A stretch of 64,000 nt of DNA, taken from assembly GCF_026344005.1 (NCBI RefSeq), contig NZ_JAPKNH010000002.1, forward strand, positions 434,001 through 498,000, given 5' to 3'. How positions within the stretch are numbered: position 1 is the first letter of the stretch; every line of letters starts with the position of its first letter. Shown here one piece after another: positions 18,731 through 27,202 of the stretch. Source of the stretch: Kaistia terrae (GTDB lineage: Bacteria > Pseudomonadota > Alphaproteobacteria > Rhizobiales > Kaistiaceae). Below the pieces are notes generated by a model that saw only the letters and a list, made by a program, of their open reading frames with translations, was not told the DNA's origin and did no database searches. The position numbers were made by a program, and so were the translations under genes.

Positions 18731-18790
18731 GGCTCTGCGTGCTTCGGGACGGCCCTTCGGGCCTCCTCAGCATGTTGAGGATGGTGTTGC
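18731..18790 (-). repeat. REP-like element, copy 2 (inverted)
   Basis: Read on the minus strand this gives CAACACCATCC, then GGAGG, hairpin GGCCC/GGGCC around GAA, CGTC, CGAAG and ACGC, in the same order as copy 1. Head-to-head REP pairs are typically mobilised by RAYT transposases; none is in the window. Confidence 0.65.
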
Positions 18791-18840
18791 GCGAGGGTGT
18801 TGGCGGGGCGCTAGCTGAAAGGAACAGCTGCCAAAGCCAC

Positions 18841-19668
18841 TCAGCCCTTCAGAAACGCCTTGAACTTGTCGCCAAAATCCTTGTGCCAGCGCGACAAAGG
18901 CGGGCGGTTCTCGACGATGTCGCCGGCGGCCCAGAGGATGCGCTTCTCATCCGTGGCGCGGTCGACATCATTGTCCGGGCAGAGAATGTAGAAGTCGCCA
19001 CGATCGAGCGACGCCAGCATGAAGTCGACCGTCTCCTCCGGCGTCCAGGCGCCGGCCGGCTTTTCCGTCCGCTCGCCCTTGGTCAGATAGGACCAGACGA
19101 AGCCCGGGATCAGCAGATGCGCAGTGATCTTCGAGCCCTCGATGTTGCGCAGCTCATGTGCCAGCGCCTCGGTCGCGACCTTTACGCCGGCCTTCGAGAC
19201 ATTGTAGCCGGCATCGCCCGGCGGCGTCGTGATGCCCTGCTTCGAACCGGTATTGATGACCAGCCCCGGCTCGGTGCCGTCCAGCATCTCGGGCACGAAG
19301 ACCTGCATGCCGTGCACGACGCCGAACAGATTGGTGCCGATCACACGTTCCCAGTTCTCGAACGATCCCAGCACCGGCCCGGCGCCGTCCGTGCCGGCAT
19401 TGTTCATCAGCACATTGACCTTGCCGAAGCGCTGGTAGACGGCGTCCTTCAGCCGCTCGATATCGTCTCGGCTGGAGACATTGGTACGGACGGCGAGCGC
19501 GTCGGGGCCGAGCGAGGCCGCCGCAGCGTCGAGCGCGTCCTGGCGAAAGTCGGCGATGGCGACCTTCATGCCCATCGACAGAAACTTCTTCGCGGCGGCG
19601 AGGCCGATGCCGGAAGCGCCGCCGGTGATCACGGCAACATGGTTTGGAGCGAGCGCGGGATGAGTCAT
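18841..19668 (-). CDS. Short-chain dehydrogenase/reductase
   Basis: A 275-residue NAD(P)-dependent oxidoreductase of the classical SDR type. The cofactor motif TGGASGIG is near residue 15, NNAG near residue 90, the catalytic Ser region TGSKQG near 143, and the catalytic pair YNVSK near 155. The substrate is unknown; the C-terminal half (FYILCPDNDVDR) resembles SDRs in unassigned lipid or steroid pathways. It stands alone, convergent with the sugar-transport operon. Confidence 0.9.
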   Translation of the reverse strand: MTHPALAPNHVAVITGGASGIGLAAAKKFLSMGMKVAIADFRQDALDAAAASLGPDALAVRTNVSSRDDIERLKDAVYQRFGKVNVLMNNAGTDGAGPVLGSFENWERVIGTNLFGVVHGMQVFVPEMLDGTEPGLVINTGSKQGITTPPGDAGYNVSKAGVKVATEALAHELRNIEGSKITAHLLIPGFVWSYLTKGERTEKPAGAWTPEETVDFMLASLDRGDFYILCPDNDVDRATDEKRILWAAGDIVENRPPLSRWHKDFGDKFKAFLKG

Positions 19669-19810
19669 GGCGTGGCGTCCGGATTGTGAAAATGGGCCGT
19701 CAGCTAAGGCTGCGCGCGCCGGATTGTCCAGACGTCGCGGAAGAAGGCTGTCGAACCATGGAAAAGGGCGGCCACCAGGACCGCCCGTGACTTGGCAGGT
19801 GCGGCGTCGC

Positions 19811-20086
19811 CTAGCGAAGCGAGTTCATCATCCGCAGGCGGATCTCGTCCTGGCGCTGCCGGATCATGCCGGGGATCAGGAAAGCATCGATGAGAAGCCA
19901 GATGAAGCCGATTGCGATGAAGTAGCTGAGGATCTGCAGGACCGCCGTGCCGGGTCGGCCCAGATAGAAGCGGTGCGCCGAAATGAACCACAGGAACAGC
20001 CAGAGCAGATAAGCCGTCGCCGTGCTCGGGCCCTCGTTGGCCACTCGCATCTCGATCAGCAATTGTTGTTCGGTCGTCAGCGTCAT
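19811..20086 (-). CDS. TM2-domain membrane protein
   Basis: A 91-residue protein with two membrane helices separated by a short loop. The TM2 signature appears as SAHRFYLGRPGTAVLQIL. The start at 20086 (MTLTTEQQ) is picked because AGGGGAA lies 5 nt upstream. No specific function is known for bacterial TM2 proteins. Confidence 0.8.
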   Translation of the reverse strand: MTLTTEQQLLIEMRVANEGPSTATAYLLWLFLWFISAHRFYLGRPGTAVLQILSYFIAIGFIWLLIDAFLIPGMIRQRQDEIRLRMMNSLR

Positions 20087-20288
20087 TGATGTTCCCCTAT
20101 CGGCGCGGACCATAGCCGAACCCTGCGGAATGGGAAGGGATCACTCGCCATCGGGCGCCGACTTCCGTCGCGCAGGTGCCAAGCAAGGCCGCCCTGCGCA
20201 TTTGGCGGGACTGTGGCGATCCTGCCTCTTGACGCTTGCGTCGGCGCGGGCAGAGTGCGCGCTCAATTCACCCGCAAGGCTACCCCCC

Positions 20289-20642
20289 ATGCCGAACCTG
20301 CTTTCGCCGGCCATCGCGCCGATCCTGCTCCTGATCGCCTCCAACGTCTTCATGACATCGGCCTGGTACTGGCACCTGAAGTTTCCGCAGACGGCGCTGG
20401 TCAAGGTCATCATGATCAGCTGGTTCATCGCGCTGTTCGAATATTGCCTGGCCGTGCCGGCGAACCGCATCGGCCATGGCGTCTATTCGGCGGCGCAGCT
20501 GAAGACGATCCAGGAGGTCATCACCCTCGTCGTCTTCGCTCTATTCTCGGTGTTCTACCTGAAGGAGTCGCTCAGCTGGAACCATCTCGTCGGCTTCACC
20601 ATGATCGCCGGCGGCGCCGCCTTCATTTTTCACAAGTTCTGA
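20289..20642 (+). CDS. DUF486/DMT-superfamily small membrane protein
   Basis: A 117-residue protein with four predicted membrane helices and the family motifs ASNVFMTSAWYWHLK, FEYCLAVPANRIGH and FYLKESLSWNH. The ATG at 20289 starts directly before the first helix; the longer upstream frame has no membrane-protein character and overlaps the TM2 gene. It is distantly related to half-size EamA transporters; the substrate is unknown. Confidence 0.85.
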   Translation: MPNLLSPAIAPILLLIASNVFMTSAWYWHLKFPQTALVKVIMISWFIALFEYCLAVPANRIGHGVYSAAQLKTIQEVITLVVFALFSVFYLKESLSWNHLVGFTMIAGGAAFIFHKF

Positions 20643-20762
20643 GCGGGGCCGCCAGCCAGAAATCCTCGATCTCGAATGAGTCGTGATGCTGGCGGCGCTC
20701 TCCGGCGACGGCCGGGCGGCGGACTTGAACGCGATCAAGGCGACGGGCAGGGCGGTTGCGCA

Positions 20763-20996
20763 TCAGCCGTTCACGTCTGACTGGACGACCGGGATCGTCG
20801 GGCCGAGGAAGGCGCCGGCTCGCGTGATCTGGCGGCCCTGAGCCGTGTCCGGATCGACAGAATTGCCGCCGACAGCATGGACGGCAACGATGGCAACGAC
20901 GATGGCGGCATAGGCTGCCATCCAGAGGTAGAACGCCCCCCGCGTGGCCCGCTCGCGGCGGTGGCTGCCGCCCTTTGTTGTGTCATCCATGCTCAT
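20763..20996 (-). CDS. Hypothetical single-pass membrane protein
   Basis: A 77-residue protein that I do not recognise. A basic N-terminus (KGGSHRRERATR) leads into one membrane helix (FYLWMAAYAAIVVAIVAVHAVGG), then a hydrophilic tail of about 30 residues that the topology places outside. The ATG at 20996 or the one two codons later may be used. Support rests on composition and a clear topology only. Confidence 0.5.
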   Translation of the reverse strand: MSMDDTTKGGSHRRERATRGAFYLWMAAYAAIVVAIVAVHAVGGNSVDPDTAQGRQITRAGAFLGPTIPVVQSDVNG

Positions 20997-21036
20997 GGTG
21001 ATTCCCGTCGATCTCGCCGTCTGCCTTGCGCCCGTC

Positions 21037-21058
21037 CCAAGTCCTAATAGGAGCTTGG
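21037..21058. promoter_or_regulatory. 22-bp dyad upstream of the small membrane gene
   Basis: CCAAG-T-CCTA-A-TAGG-AG-CTTGG is an almost perfect dyad with one bulged base, 41 nt upstream of the ATG at 20996. It could be an operator or an RNA hairpin. Confidence 0.3.
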
Positions 21059-21193
21059 ACTACGGCGCTGATCCGGAAGGATTGTGGCCATGCCCGACAG
21101 ATATCGTGTCGAAACTAAGGGCCTGAAATCATGGTTAAAAATCCGTGAAAGCGCCTTATAGAACGTGACCCAGGGGATTGGCTGTGAACGCCG

Positions 21194-21823
21194 TTACTGC
21201 GCTCCGGGCCGCCAGTCGAGGCCAACATGCCGGGGCCGGGCCGCGACCCGCGCCAGCCAGGCGACAAGCGCCGGATAGCGGCTGAGATCGTAGTCGGCTT
21301 CATCCGCCACATGCGTGTAGGCATAGAGCGCGATATCGGCGACCGAGAAGCTCGGGCCGCCAAAGAAATCATGCTTCGCCAGGAACTCGTCCATGATGGC
21401 GAGCACCCGGTTGCCCTTCTGCTGCCATTCGTCGATCCGGTGCGCCATCGTCTCGCGGCCGCCGGGAATGTAGGTCAGCCAGTTGCGCGCCACGGCGATC
21501 ACCGGTTCGTGGCTATACTGCTCGAAGAACAGCCACTGGTAGCAGATCGCGCGATCATAGGCGTCGGCCGGGATAAGGGCGCTGCCCTCGGCCAGATGCA
21601 GCAGCATGGCGTTCGATTCGGCCAGTGGCCGTCCGTCCGGCAGGATCAGCAGCGGCACCTGCGCGTTCGGATTGATCGCCAAAAACTCCGGACTCGTCGT
21701 CTGGCCGCTGCCCTTCACGAAATCGACGATCCGGAACGGGATGTCGAGTTCATGCATGGCCAGGCGCGGCTTGTAGCAATTGCCGGAGAACTGCATCGAA
21801 TAGAGCGTGTATTCGGCGACCAT
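21194..21823 (-). CDS. Glutathione S-transferase family protein
   Basis: A 209-residue protein from the ATG at 21823 (MVAEYTLYSMQF): AGAGGA is 6 nt before this codon but touches the ATG two codons earlier. The N-terminal thioredoxin-fold domain carries SGNCYKPRLAMHEL and the cis-Pro segment NPNAQVPLLILPDGRPLAESNAM, seen here as its parts VPLL and ESNAM. The C-terminal all-helical domain has FSVADIALYAYTHVADEADYD. It should conjugate or reduce with glutathione; the electrophile is unknown. Confidence 0.9.
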   Translation of the reverse strand: MVAEYTLYSMQFSGNCYKPRLAMHELDIPFRIVDFVKGSGQTTSPEFLAINPNAQVPLLILPDGRPLAESNAMLLHLAEGSALIPADAYDRAICYQWLFFEQYSHEPVIAVARNWLTYIPGGRETMAHRIDEWQQKGNRVLAIMDEFLAKHDFFGGPSFSVADIALYAYTHVADEADYDLSRYPALVAWLARVAARPRHVGLDWRPGAQ

Positions 21824-21929
21824 GATCATTCCTCTGTCTTTGCGTCAGGCTAGCCGGGCCGGGCGCACCGCGTCCAATTCCAATTCGTGCTTCGGACATC
21901 AATAGGGGTGATCCATCCGGGAGGCGTTG

Positions 21930-21967
21930 ATCGGAGCGACATTTCCGTGCAGAAATGTCGCTCCGAT
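21930..21967. repeat. Perfect 16-bp inverted repeat upstream of modA
   Basis: ATCGGAGCGACATTTC and its exact complement flank CGTGCA. The right arm ends 14 nt before the modA ATG and 3 nt before the AGGAG ribosome site. It is too close to the start for an ordinary terminator and has no T-run. It may be an operator for a molybdate regulator or a leader hairpin that gates ribosome access. Confidence 0.85.
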
Positions 21968-21981
21968 TTCAGGAGCTCATC

Positions 21982-22788
21982 ATGTCGCTTAATCGCCTCC
22001 GTCGCGGGCTTGTCCTTCTTGGCAGCCTCGCCCTCTTCGCCGCGCCGCTCGTTGCCCCGTTCGCCGCCGCGACGGCGCAGGCCGCCGACGTGACCGTCTT
22101 CGCCGCCGCCAGCCTGAAGAACGCGCTGGATGGCGCCGCTGGCGTCTACAAGACGAAGACCGGCAAGGAAGTGGCGATCAGCTATGCGAGCTCGTCCAAC
22201 CTCGCCAAGCAGATCGAATCCGGCGCGCCGGCCGACATCTTCTTCTCTGCCGATCTCGACTGGATGGACTATCTGGCCAAGAAAGACCTGATCGACCCCG
22301 CCTCGCGCGTGACCCTGCTCGGCAATACGCTGGTTCTCGTCGCGCCGAAGGATTCGACCGCTGAGCTGACGATCGCCAAGGATTTTCCGCTCGCAGAAGC
22401 GCTCGGCAAGGACGGCAAGCTCGCCATGGGCTCGATCGATTCTGTGCCGGCCGGCAAATATGGCAAGGCGTCGCTGACGGCGCTCGGCGTCTGGGACGCG
22501 GTCGCTCCGCAAGTCGCCCAGGCCGACAACGTCCGCAGCGCGCTCGCTTTCGTCGCTAAGGGCGAGGCCCCGTTCGGCATCGTCTACGGCACCGACGCGA
22601 AGGCGGAGCCAGGCGTCAAGGTCGTCGGAACCTTCCCCGAGGACAGCCATCCGGCGATCGTCTATCCTGTCGCCCGGGTCGCCGCTTCGACCAGTCCGGA
22701 TGCCAAGGCGTTCCTGGAATGGCTGGGTTCGGCGGAAGCCCGCCCGAGCTTCGAGGCTCAGGGTTTCACCATTCTCGCCAAGGAATAG
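21982..22788 (+). CDS. modA: Molybdate ABC transporter substrate-binding protein
   Basis: A 268-residue periplasmic molybdate/tungstate binder starting MSLNRLRRGLVLL, with AGGAG 7 nt upstream; the frame is open further 5' but would run through the inverted repeat. A signal peptide ends at AQAA near residue 34. The mature N-terminus VTVFAAASLKNALD, ISYASSSNLAKQIESGAPADIFFSA (parts) and NVRSALAFVAKGEAPFGIVYG line the oxyanion pocket. First gene of modA-mop-X-modB-modC. Confidence 0.96.
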   Translation: MSLNRLRRGLVLLGSLALFAAPLVAPFAAATAQAADVTVFAAASLKNALDGAAGVYKTKTGKEVAISYASSSNLAKQIESGAPADIFFSADLDWMDYLAKKDLIDPASRVTLLGNTLVLVAPKDSTAELTIAKDFPLAEALGKDGKLAMGSIDSVPAGKYGKASLTALGVWDAVAPQVAQADNVRSALAFVAKGEAPFGIVYGTDAKAEPGVKVVGTFPEDSHPAIVYPVARVAASTSPDAKAFLEWLGSAEARPSFEAQGFTILAKE

Positions 22789-22793
22789 CGATC

Positions 22794-23000
22794 ATGAAGC
22801 TCAGCGCGCGCAATCAGCTGGAAGGCACCGTCACGGCGGTGGAGAAGGGGCAGACGACCGCGCGGGTGAAGATCGACATAGGCCATGGCCTGATCATCAC
22901 CTCGTCGATCACCAATGAGGCGGTCGACGATCTGGGCCTGAAGGTCGGCGACAAGGCGACGGCGGTTATCAAGGCCTCCGACGTCCTCGTCGGCAAGTGA
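22794..23000 (+). CDS. mop: Stand-alone molbindin (Mop/TOBE domain)
   Basis: A 68-residue protein consisting of one TOBE domain: MKLSARNQLEGTV, ARVKIDIGHG, SSITNEAVDDLGL and TAVIKASDVLVGK are typical Mop elements. Such proteins form hexamers that store or buffer molybdate. The ATG lies 5 nt after the modA stop, so the two are co-translated. The same domain type is fused at the end of ModC. Confidence 0.93.
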   Translation: MKLSARNQLEGTVTAVEKGQTTARVKIDIGHGLIITSSITNEAVDDLGLKVGDKATAVIKASDVLVGK

Positions 23001-23012
23001 AGACGCGCCTCC

Positions 23013-23522
23013 TTGCCTAAAAGCATCGACCCGAAGCGCGTCCGCGTCGCTTTCCTCGCGTTGGCCTTGCTGGCCGGCGCGGGGGCTCCCGCATTCGCGG
23101 AGGGGACGACGGCCCTGGCCGTGCTGGACGGCGCCGTGCGGCACAGCCTTGAGCTTTCCGAAGCGACGCTGCGCGCCGTGCCGAAGACGACGCTCGACGT
23201 CGATTTCGCAACCGGCAAGGGCCGCGAGACCGGTCGCTACGCTGGGGCTCTCTTGTGGACGCTCGTCGAGCAGGCGGACCTCGTCAACGAGGCCGGCAAG
23301 AATGCCGTGCTGCGCCACACGCTGCTCGTGACCGGCCGCGACGGCTACGCCGTCTCGCTGTCGATCGGCGAACTGGATCCGCACTACGCCGGCAAGGACG
23401 TGATCCTTGCCTATGAAGGCGGCACCCCGCCGGTTTCGCCGACCAATCTCCGGCTTGTGGTTCCCGGCGATGCGCATGGCGGCCGCAGCGTGCGCGATGT
23501 CGTCCGCATCGAGGTGAAGTGA
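23013..23522 (+). CDS. Exported sulfite-oxidase-fold (molybdopterin-binding-like) protein lacking cysteine
   Basis: A 169-residue protein inside the mod operon. The TTG at 23013 is the only reasonable start before the signal peptide (VAFLALALLAGAGAPAFAEG); there is no good ribosome site, so coupling to mop is likely. The mature part (TGRYAGALLWTLVEQA, GRDGYAVSLSIGELDP, LRLVVPGDAHGGRSVRDVVRIEV, as parts) matches small proteins assigned to the oxidoreductase molybdopterin-binding fold. It has no cysteine anywhere, so the usual Mo-ligating Cys is missing and catalysis is doubtful. A periplasmic cofactor-binding or sensing role is a guess. Confidence 0.75.
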   Translation: MPKSIDPKRVRVAFLALALLAGAGAPAFAEGTTALAVLDGAVRHSLELSEATLRAVPKTTLDVDFATGKGRETGRYAGALLWTLVEQADLVNEAGKNAVLRHTLLVTGRDGYAVSLSIGELDPHYAGKDVILAYEGGTPPVSPTNLRLVVPGDAHGGRSVRDVVRIEVK

Positions 23523-23581
23523 TCCGCCGAAGCCTTGGCGCGCCCATCCTGCGCTCTCCTGACCTCTGATACGGCCGATCG

Positions 23582-24277
23582 ATGACCGAATTTCTCTCCC
23601 CCGAAGAATGGAACGCGATCTGGCTCAGCCTCAAGGTGTCGACGGTGGCGACAGTGGTCAGCCTGCCGTTCGGCATCGCCATTGCGCTGATCCTGGCGCG
23701 GGGCCGCTTCTTTGGACGGACCTTGCTGGACGGCATCGTCCATCTGCCGCTGGTCATGCCGCCGGTGGTGACAGGCTATCTGCTGCTGCTCGCCTTCGGT
23801 CGCAAGGGACCGCTCGGCGCCTTCTTCGAACAGACTTTCGGGCTCGTCTTCGCGTTTCGCTGGACAGGCGCGGCCCTTGCTTGCGGCATCATGGGCTTCC
23901 CGCTGATGGTGCGCGCAATCCGGCTCTCGATTGAAAGCATCGATCGCAAGCTGGAGCAGGCGGCCTCGACGCTTGGCGCGGGCAGGGCGCTCGTCTTCCT
24001 TACCGTGACGCTGCCGCTGGCGCTGCCGGGTATACTCGCCGGCGTCGTGTTGTCGTTTGCCCGGGCGCTTGGCGAATTCGGCGCCACCATCACCTTCGTT
24101 TCCAACATTCCGGGCCAGACGCAGACGGTTCCGTCCGCGATCTATGCGCTGATCCAGACGCCGGAAGGCGATGCGGCGGCGCTGCGGCTGACGCTGATCT
24201 CGATTGCGATCTCTCTGGCGGCGCTGGTGCTGTCCGAATATCTCGCTCGGCGGATGGCGCGGGGAGCGACGGCATGA
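23582..24277 (+). CDS. modB: Molybdate ABC transporter permease
   Basis: A 231-residue permease with five or six membrane helices. The EAA loop EQAASTLGAGRALVFLTVTLPLA, which contacts ModC, is near residue 125, and ARALGEFGATITFVSNIPGQTQTV, in pieces here, is typical of ModB. It lies 59 nt after the preceding gene and overlaps modC by 4 nt. Confidence 0.96.
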   Translation: MTEFLSPEEWNAIWLSLKVSTVATVVSLPFGIAIALILARGRFFGRTLLDGIVHLPLVMPPVVTGYLLLLAFGRKGPLGAFFEQTFGLVFAFRWTGAALACGIMGFPLMVRAIRLSIESIDRKLEQAASTLGAGRALVFLTVTLPLALPGILAGVVLSFARALGEFGATITFVSNIPGQTQTVPSAIYALIQTPEGDAAALRLTLISIAISLAALVLSEYLARRMARGATA

Positions 24278-25341
24278 CGTTTTCCATCGCCGTCCGCAAG
24301 CAGATCGGCCAGTTCAAGCTCGATATCACCTTGGAGACCGGGCCGGGCGTCACCGCACTGTTCGGGCGTTCCGGGTCCGGCAAGACGTCGCTGGTCAATC
24401 TGATCGCCGGGCTGATCCGGCCCGATCACGGCCAGATCGTCCTCGACGGGCGGACCCTGGTCGATACGGAACGCTCCGTCTTCGTGGCTGCCGGCAAGCG
24501 GCGCATTGGTTATGTCTTCCAGGAGGGGCGCCTGTTTCCGCACCTTTCTGTCCGATCGAACCTGCTCTACGGCCGCTGGCTGACGCCGCGTGGCCGGCGC
24601 TGGGGCGGTCTTGATGAGGTGGTGGACCTGCTCGGCATCGAAGCGCTGCTGGCGCGGATGCCTCGCGATCTCTCCGGCGGCGAGAAGCAGCGCGTCGCCA
24701 TTGGCCGGGCTTTGCTGGCGAGCCCCGACTTCCTGCTGATGGACGAGCCGCTGGCGGCCCTCGACCGCGAGCGCAAGGCCGAGATCCTGCCTTATATCGA
24801 GCGACTGCGGGATACCAAGCGCCTGCCGATCGTCTATGTCAGCCACTCCGTCGAGGAAGTGGCCCGGCTTGCCGATGCGGTGGCGCTGATCGAGGATGGA
24901 CGGGTGATGGCGCTCGGCCCGGTCGGCGAGGTGTTCGCACAGCTGGATGCGGTGGGCGACTGGGAAGCGGGCGCCGTGCTGGAGGCGGTCGTGCAGGCAC
25001 AGGATCCGGATAGCGGCGTCACCCGGCTCGTTCATCCGGCCGGGTCACTGGTCGTGCCCCATATCGAAGCGCCCGTCGGCAAACTCCTGCGCATCCGCAT
25101 CCGCGCCCGCGATGTCACGCTGGCGGTCGGCGAACCGGGTCGCCTTTCGGTGCGCAACCGTCTCAAGGCGGAGATCGTCTCGATCAGCGAAGGCCGCTCG
25201 CACGACGTCGGCATTCGCCTCGACGTCGGCGGCGAACCGATGCTGGCGCGGGTCACGCGCGACGCTGTGCGGGATCTGGAGCTTGTCCCCGGCCTCGCCG
25301 TCACGGCGCTGGTCAAGGCCGTGGCGCTGGACGGGACGTAG
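24274..25341 (+). CDS. modC: Molybdate ABC transporter ATP-binding protein
   Basis: A 355-residue ATPase: Walker A GRSGSGKTSL near residue 31, Q-loop YVFQEGRLFPHLSV, signature DLSGGEKQRVAIGRA, Walker B DFLLMDEPLAALD and the switch His in YVSHSVEEV. The C-terminal third is a TOBE domain (LRIRIRARDVTLAVG and RLKAEIVSI) that can bind molybdate and inhibit transport. Last gene of the mod operon; it converges with the RlpA gene and I see no clear terminator in the 49-nt gap. Confidence 0.96.
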   Translation: MTFSIAVRKQIGQFKLDITLETGPGVTALFGRSGSGKTSLVNLIAGLIRPDHGQIVLDGRTLVDTERSVFVAAGKRRIGYVFQEGRLFPHLSVRSNLLYGRWLTPRGRRWGGLDEVVDLLGIEALLARMPRDLSGGEKQRVAIGRALLASPDFLLMDEPLAALDRERKAEILPYIERLRDTKRLPIVYVSHSVEEVARLADAVALIEDGRVMALGPVGEVFAQLDAVGDWEAGAVLEAVVQAQDPDSGVTRLVHPAGSLVVPHIEAPVGKLLRIRIRARDVTLAVGEPGRLSVRNRLKAEIVSISEGRSHDVGIRLDVGGEPMLARVTRDAVRDLELVPGLAVTALVKAVALDGT

Positions 25342-25390
25342 GCTCGATCTCGGGGATGTCGGCAGCGGGGGGCTTGCCGTATTCCGGAGA

Positions 25391-25777
25391 TCAGGCGGGG
25401 CAGGAGTTCTTGACGGCGGTGCCGTCGACGACAATGCGCACCTTGGCGGTGCCGGTCTTGACCATGCCGAGCTGCTGCGCCGCGGCGCGCGAGACGTCGA
25501 TCACTCGGCCGCCAGTGAAGGGGCCGCGGTCATTGATGCGGACAACGACATACTTGCCGTTCTTGAGATTCTCGACCCGGACGCGCGTGCCAAAGGGCAA
25601 CTTGCGATGGGCCGCCGTCATGGCGTTGGGGTTGTTGCGCTCGCCGTTCGCGGTCTTGCCGCCGAGCTGATACCAGGAGGCGCGGCCGCACTGGGTCGCG
25701 GCCTCGGCCGGAAGGCTCCCGAAGGAGAGGGCCGCACCGGCGGCAACAAGAGCAGCCGTCACGGCCGCGATACGCAT
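25391..25777 (-). CDS. RlpA-like double-psi beta-barrel protein (septal lytic transglycosylase family)
   Basis: A 128-residue exported protein. The ATG at 25777 (MRIAAVTAALV) has CAGGT 5 nt upstream and is preferred to a GTG four codons earlier. A signal peptide to about residue 26 (PAEAA) is followed by the RlpA barrel: GRASWYQLGGKTANGE, MTAAHRKLPFGTRVRV and RINDRGPFTGGRVIDVSRAAA. It lacks the SPOR domain of full-length RlpA, so activity on denuded glycan at the septum is uncertain; a short cell-wall protein is the safe call. Confidence 0.88.
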   Translation of the reverse strand: MRIAAVTAALVAAGAALSFGSLPAEAATQCGRASWYQLGGKTANGERNNPNAMTAAHRKLPFGTRVRVENLKNGKYVVVRINDRGPFTGGRVIDVSRAAAQQLGMVKTGTAKVRIVVDGTAVKNSCPA

Positions 25778-25973
25778 TTTTACCTGCACGCTGGATCTCT
25801 TCGTTTTCGCGCTCGCCGACGCGGGATTGCACCTAAAACCGGGACAAGTTCTTCTGGTTGTTTATCCAACAGCCGAAAAAGGCGAGAATTGGGCGTGAGA
25901 TTGTTCACAAAATGGATGCAACCAAATGCAACCATCCGTGAATCGGTCCCTTGCCCCGTGCAGGGAAGATGAC

Positions 25974-26765
25974 TCAGCGGGAGCCGATTTTCTCGATCAG
26001 CGTCATGGCGGCGAACGGCGCCTTCGGCTTGAAGCCATTGATCATGTAGATGAAAACGTCGCGCTTGCCGGCCGACGGCGCGGTGTCAGCGAGAAGCGGA
26101 AGGTCGGATGGCGTCGCGCCATCGGCCCAGGATTCAGCGCGCTCGCGCCACGTCGAAAGCGCCGAGTCCGGATAGCCATTTTTTTCGTCTTCGGATGCGT
26201 TTTGCAGCCGCGCATAGATGAAATCGGCGGTGGGATCGGCCAGCTGCGGATGCTTGTCAGAATCGGCGACCACGACGGCGACGCCATGCCGGCGCGCCAG
26301 CGCTATGAATTCCGGCGTCTGGAAGCTCTCGTGCCGGACCTCGACCGCATGACGAATTTTCACGCCGTCGACGGCTTTCGGCAGCAGTTCCAGGAAGCCG
26401 GCGAAGTCGTCGGCGTGGAACTTTTTCGTCGCCATGAACTGCCAGTTGATCGGTCCAAGCTTCGCGCCAAGCTCGGTCACGCCGCTGGCGAAGAAGCGTG
26501 AAATCGACTCTCCGGCTTCGGCAAGGACGCGCCGGTTGGTGGCGAAGCGCGGGCCCTTCAGCGCGAACACGAAGCCGTCCGGCGTCTCCTCGGCCCATTT
26601 GCGGAAGCTCTCCGGCTTCTGCGAACCGTAATACGTGCCGTTGATCTCGATCGAGGTCAGCTTGGAGGCGGCGTATTCGAGTTCGCGCTTCTGCGGCAAT
26701 CCGGCCGGATAGAAGTTGTCGCGCCACGGTTCGAACGTCCAGCCGCCTATACCAACCCGGATCAT
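25974..26765 (-). CDS. DUF72 (YecE-like) family protein
   Basis: A 263-residue TIM-barrel protein of unknown activity with the family signature near the start (VGIGGWTFEPWRDNFYP), SIEINGTYYGSQ near residue 40 and AVEVRHESF near residue 142. GAGGAGA is 8 nt before the ATG. It is a monocistronic gene divergent from the small membrane gene at 26839. Confidence 0.9.
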   Translation of the reverse strand: MIRVGIGGWTFEPWRDNFYPAGLPQKRELEYAASKLTSIEINGTYYGSQKPESFRKWAEETPDGFVFALKGPRFATNRRVLAEAGESISRFFASGVTELGAKLGPINWQFMATKKFHADDFAGFLELLPKAVDGVKIRHAVEVRHESFQTPEFIALARRHGVAVVVADSDKHPQLADPTADFIYARLQNASEDEKNGYPDSALSTWRERAESWADGATPSDLPLLADTAPSAGKRDVFIYMINGFKPKAPFAAMTLIEKIGSR

Positions 26766-26838
26766 CTGCCGTTCTCCTCAATTGGAACGGGTGAGACGCT
26801 GGCGCGTTCACCCCCTGTCAGCAATTGGAGATAAAAAC

Positions 26839-27078
26839 ATGTTTCGGGCAAAACCACCCGTTGTCGTTCCGGAAATCTCGACGGAAGGTCGTGTTGTTTC
26901 CGTGATCGCCGGACTGATATTGGCCGCGGCGGCGGTGAAGCCAAGGCCGAACCGCCTTCTTTCCGTGCTGGCGCTGGCGACCGGATCGTATCTGGCCTAT
27001 CGCGGCGCAACCGGCCATTGTCCGGTGACCAAGGCTGTCCACGATCATTGCCCGGAATGGCAAAGCCGGGTTCGCTGA
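26839..27078 (+). CDS. YgaP-like (DUF2892) small membrane protein
   Basis: A 79-residue protein with two membrane helices. The family pattern is an N-terminal TEGRVVSVIAGLIL, a short basic loop, and a C-terminal GATGHCPVTKAV motif. TTGGAG is 8 nt before the ATG. In YgaP this region is fused to a rhodanese domain; here it stands alone. Function unknown. Confidence 0.8.
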   Translation: MFRAKPPVVVPEISTEGRVVSVIAGLILAAAAVKPRPNRLLSVLALATGSYLAYRGATGHCPVTKAVHDHCPEWQSRVR

Positions 27079-27202
27079 ACCCGGCGTGCCTGCTGGAGCG
27101 CTGCTGAGCGAAGCGTGGTGCGCCTCGCGCAATCAAGTGCGCCCAAGCAAAAAGCTGGAGTGCGGCGCCGTTTCGGAAGAAACGGCGAAATGCTCTTTTG
27201 GA

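Noticed and set aside
21090-21161. 23-codon frame starting MPDRYRVETKG
   Set aside because: The ribosome site is too far from the ATG, and there is no terminator or other support.
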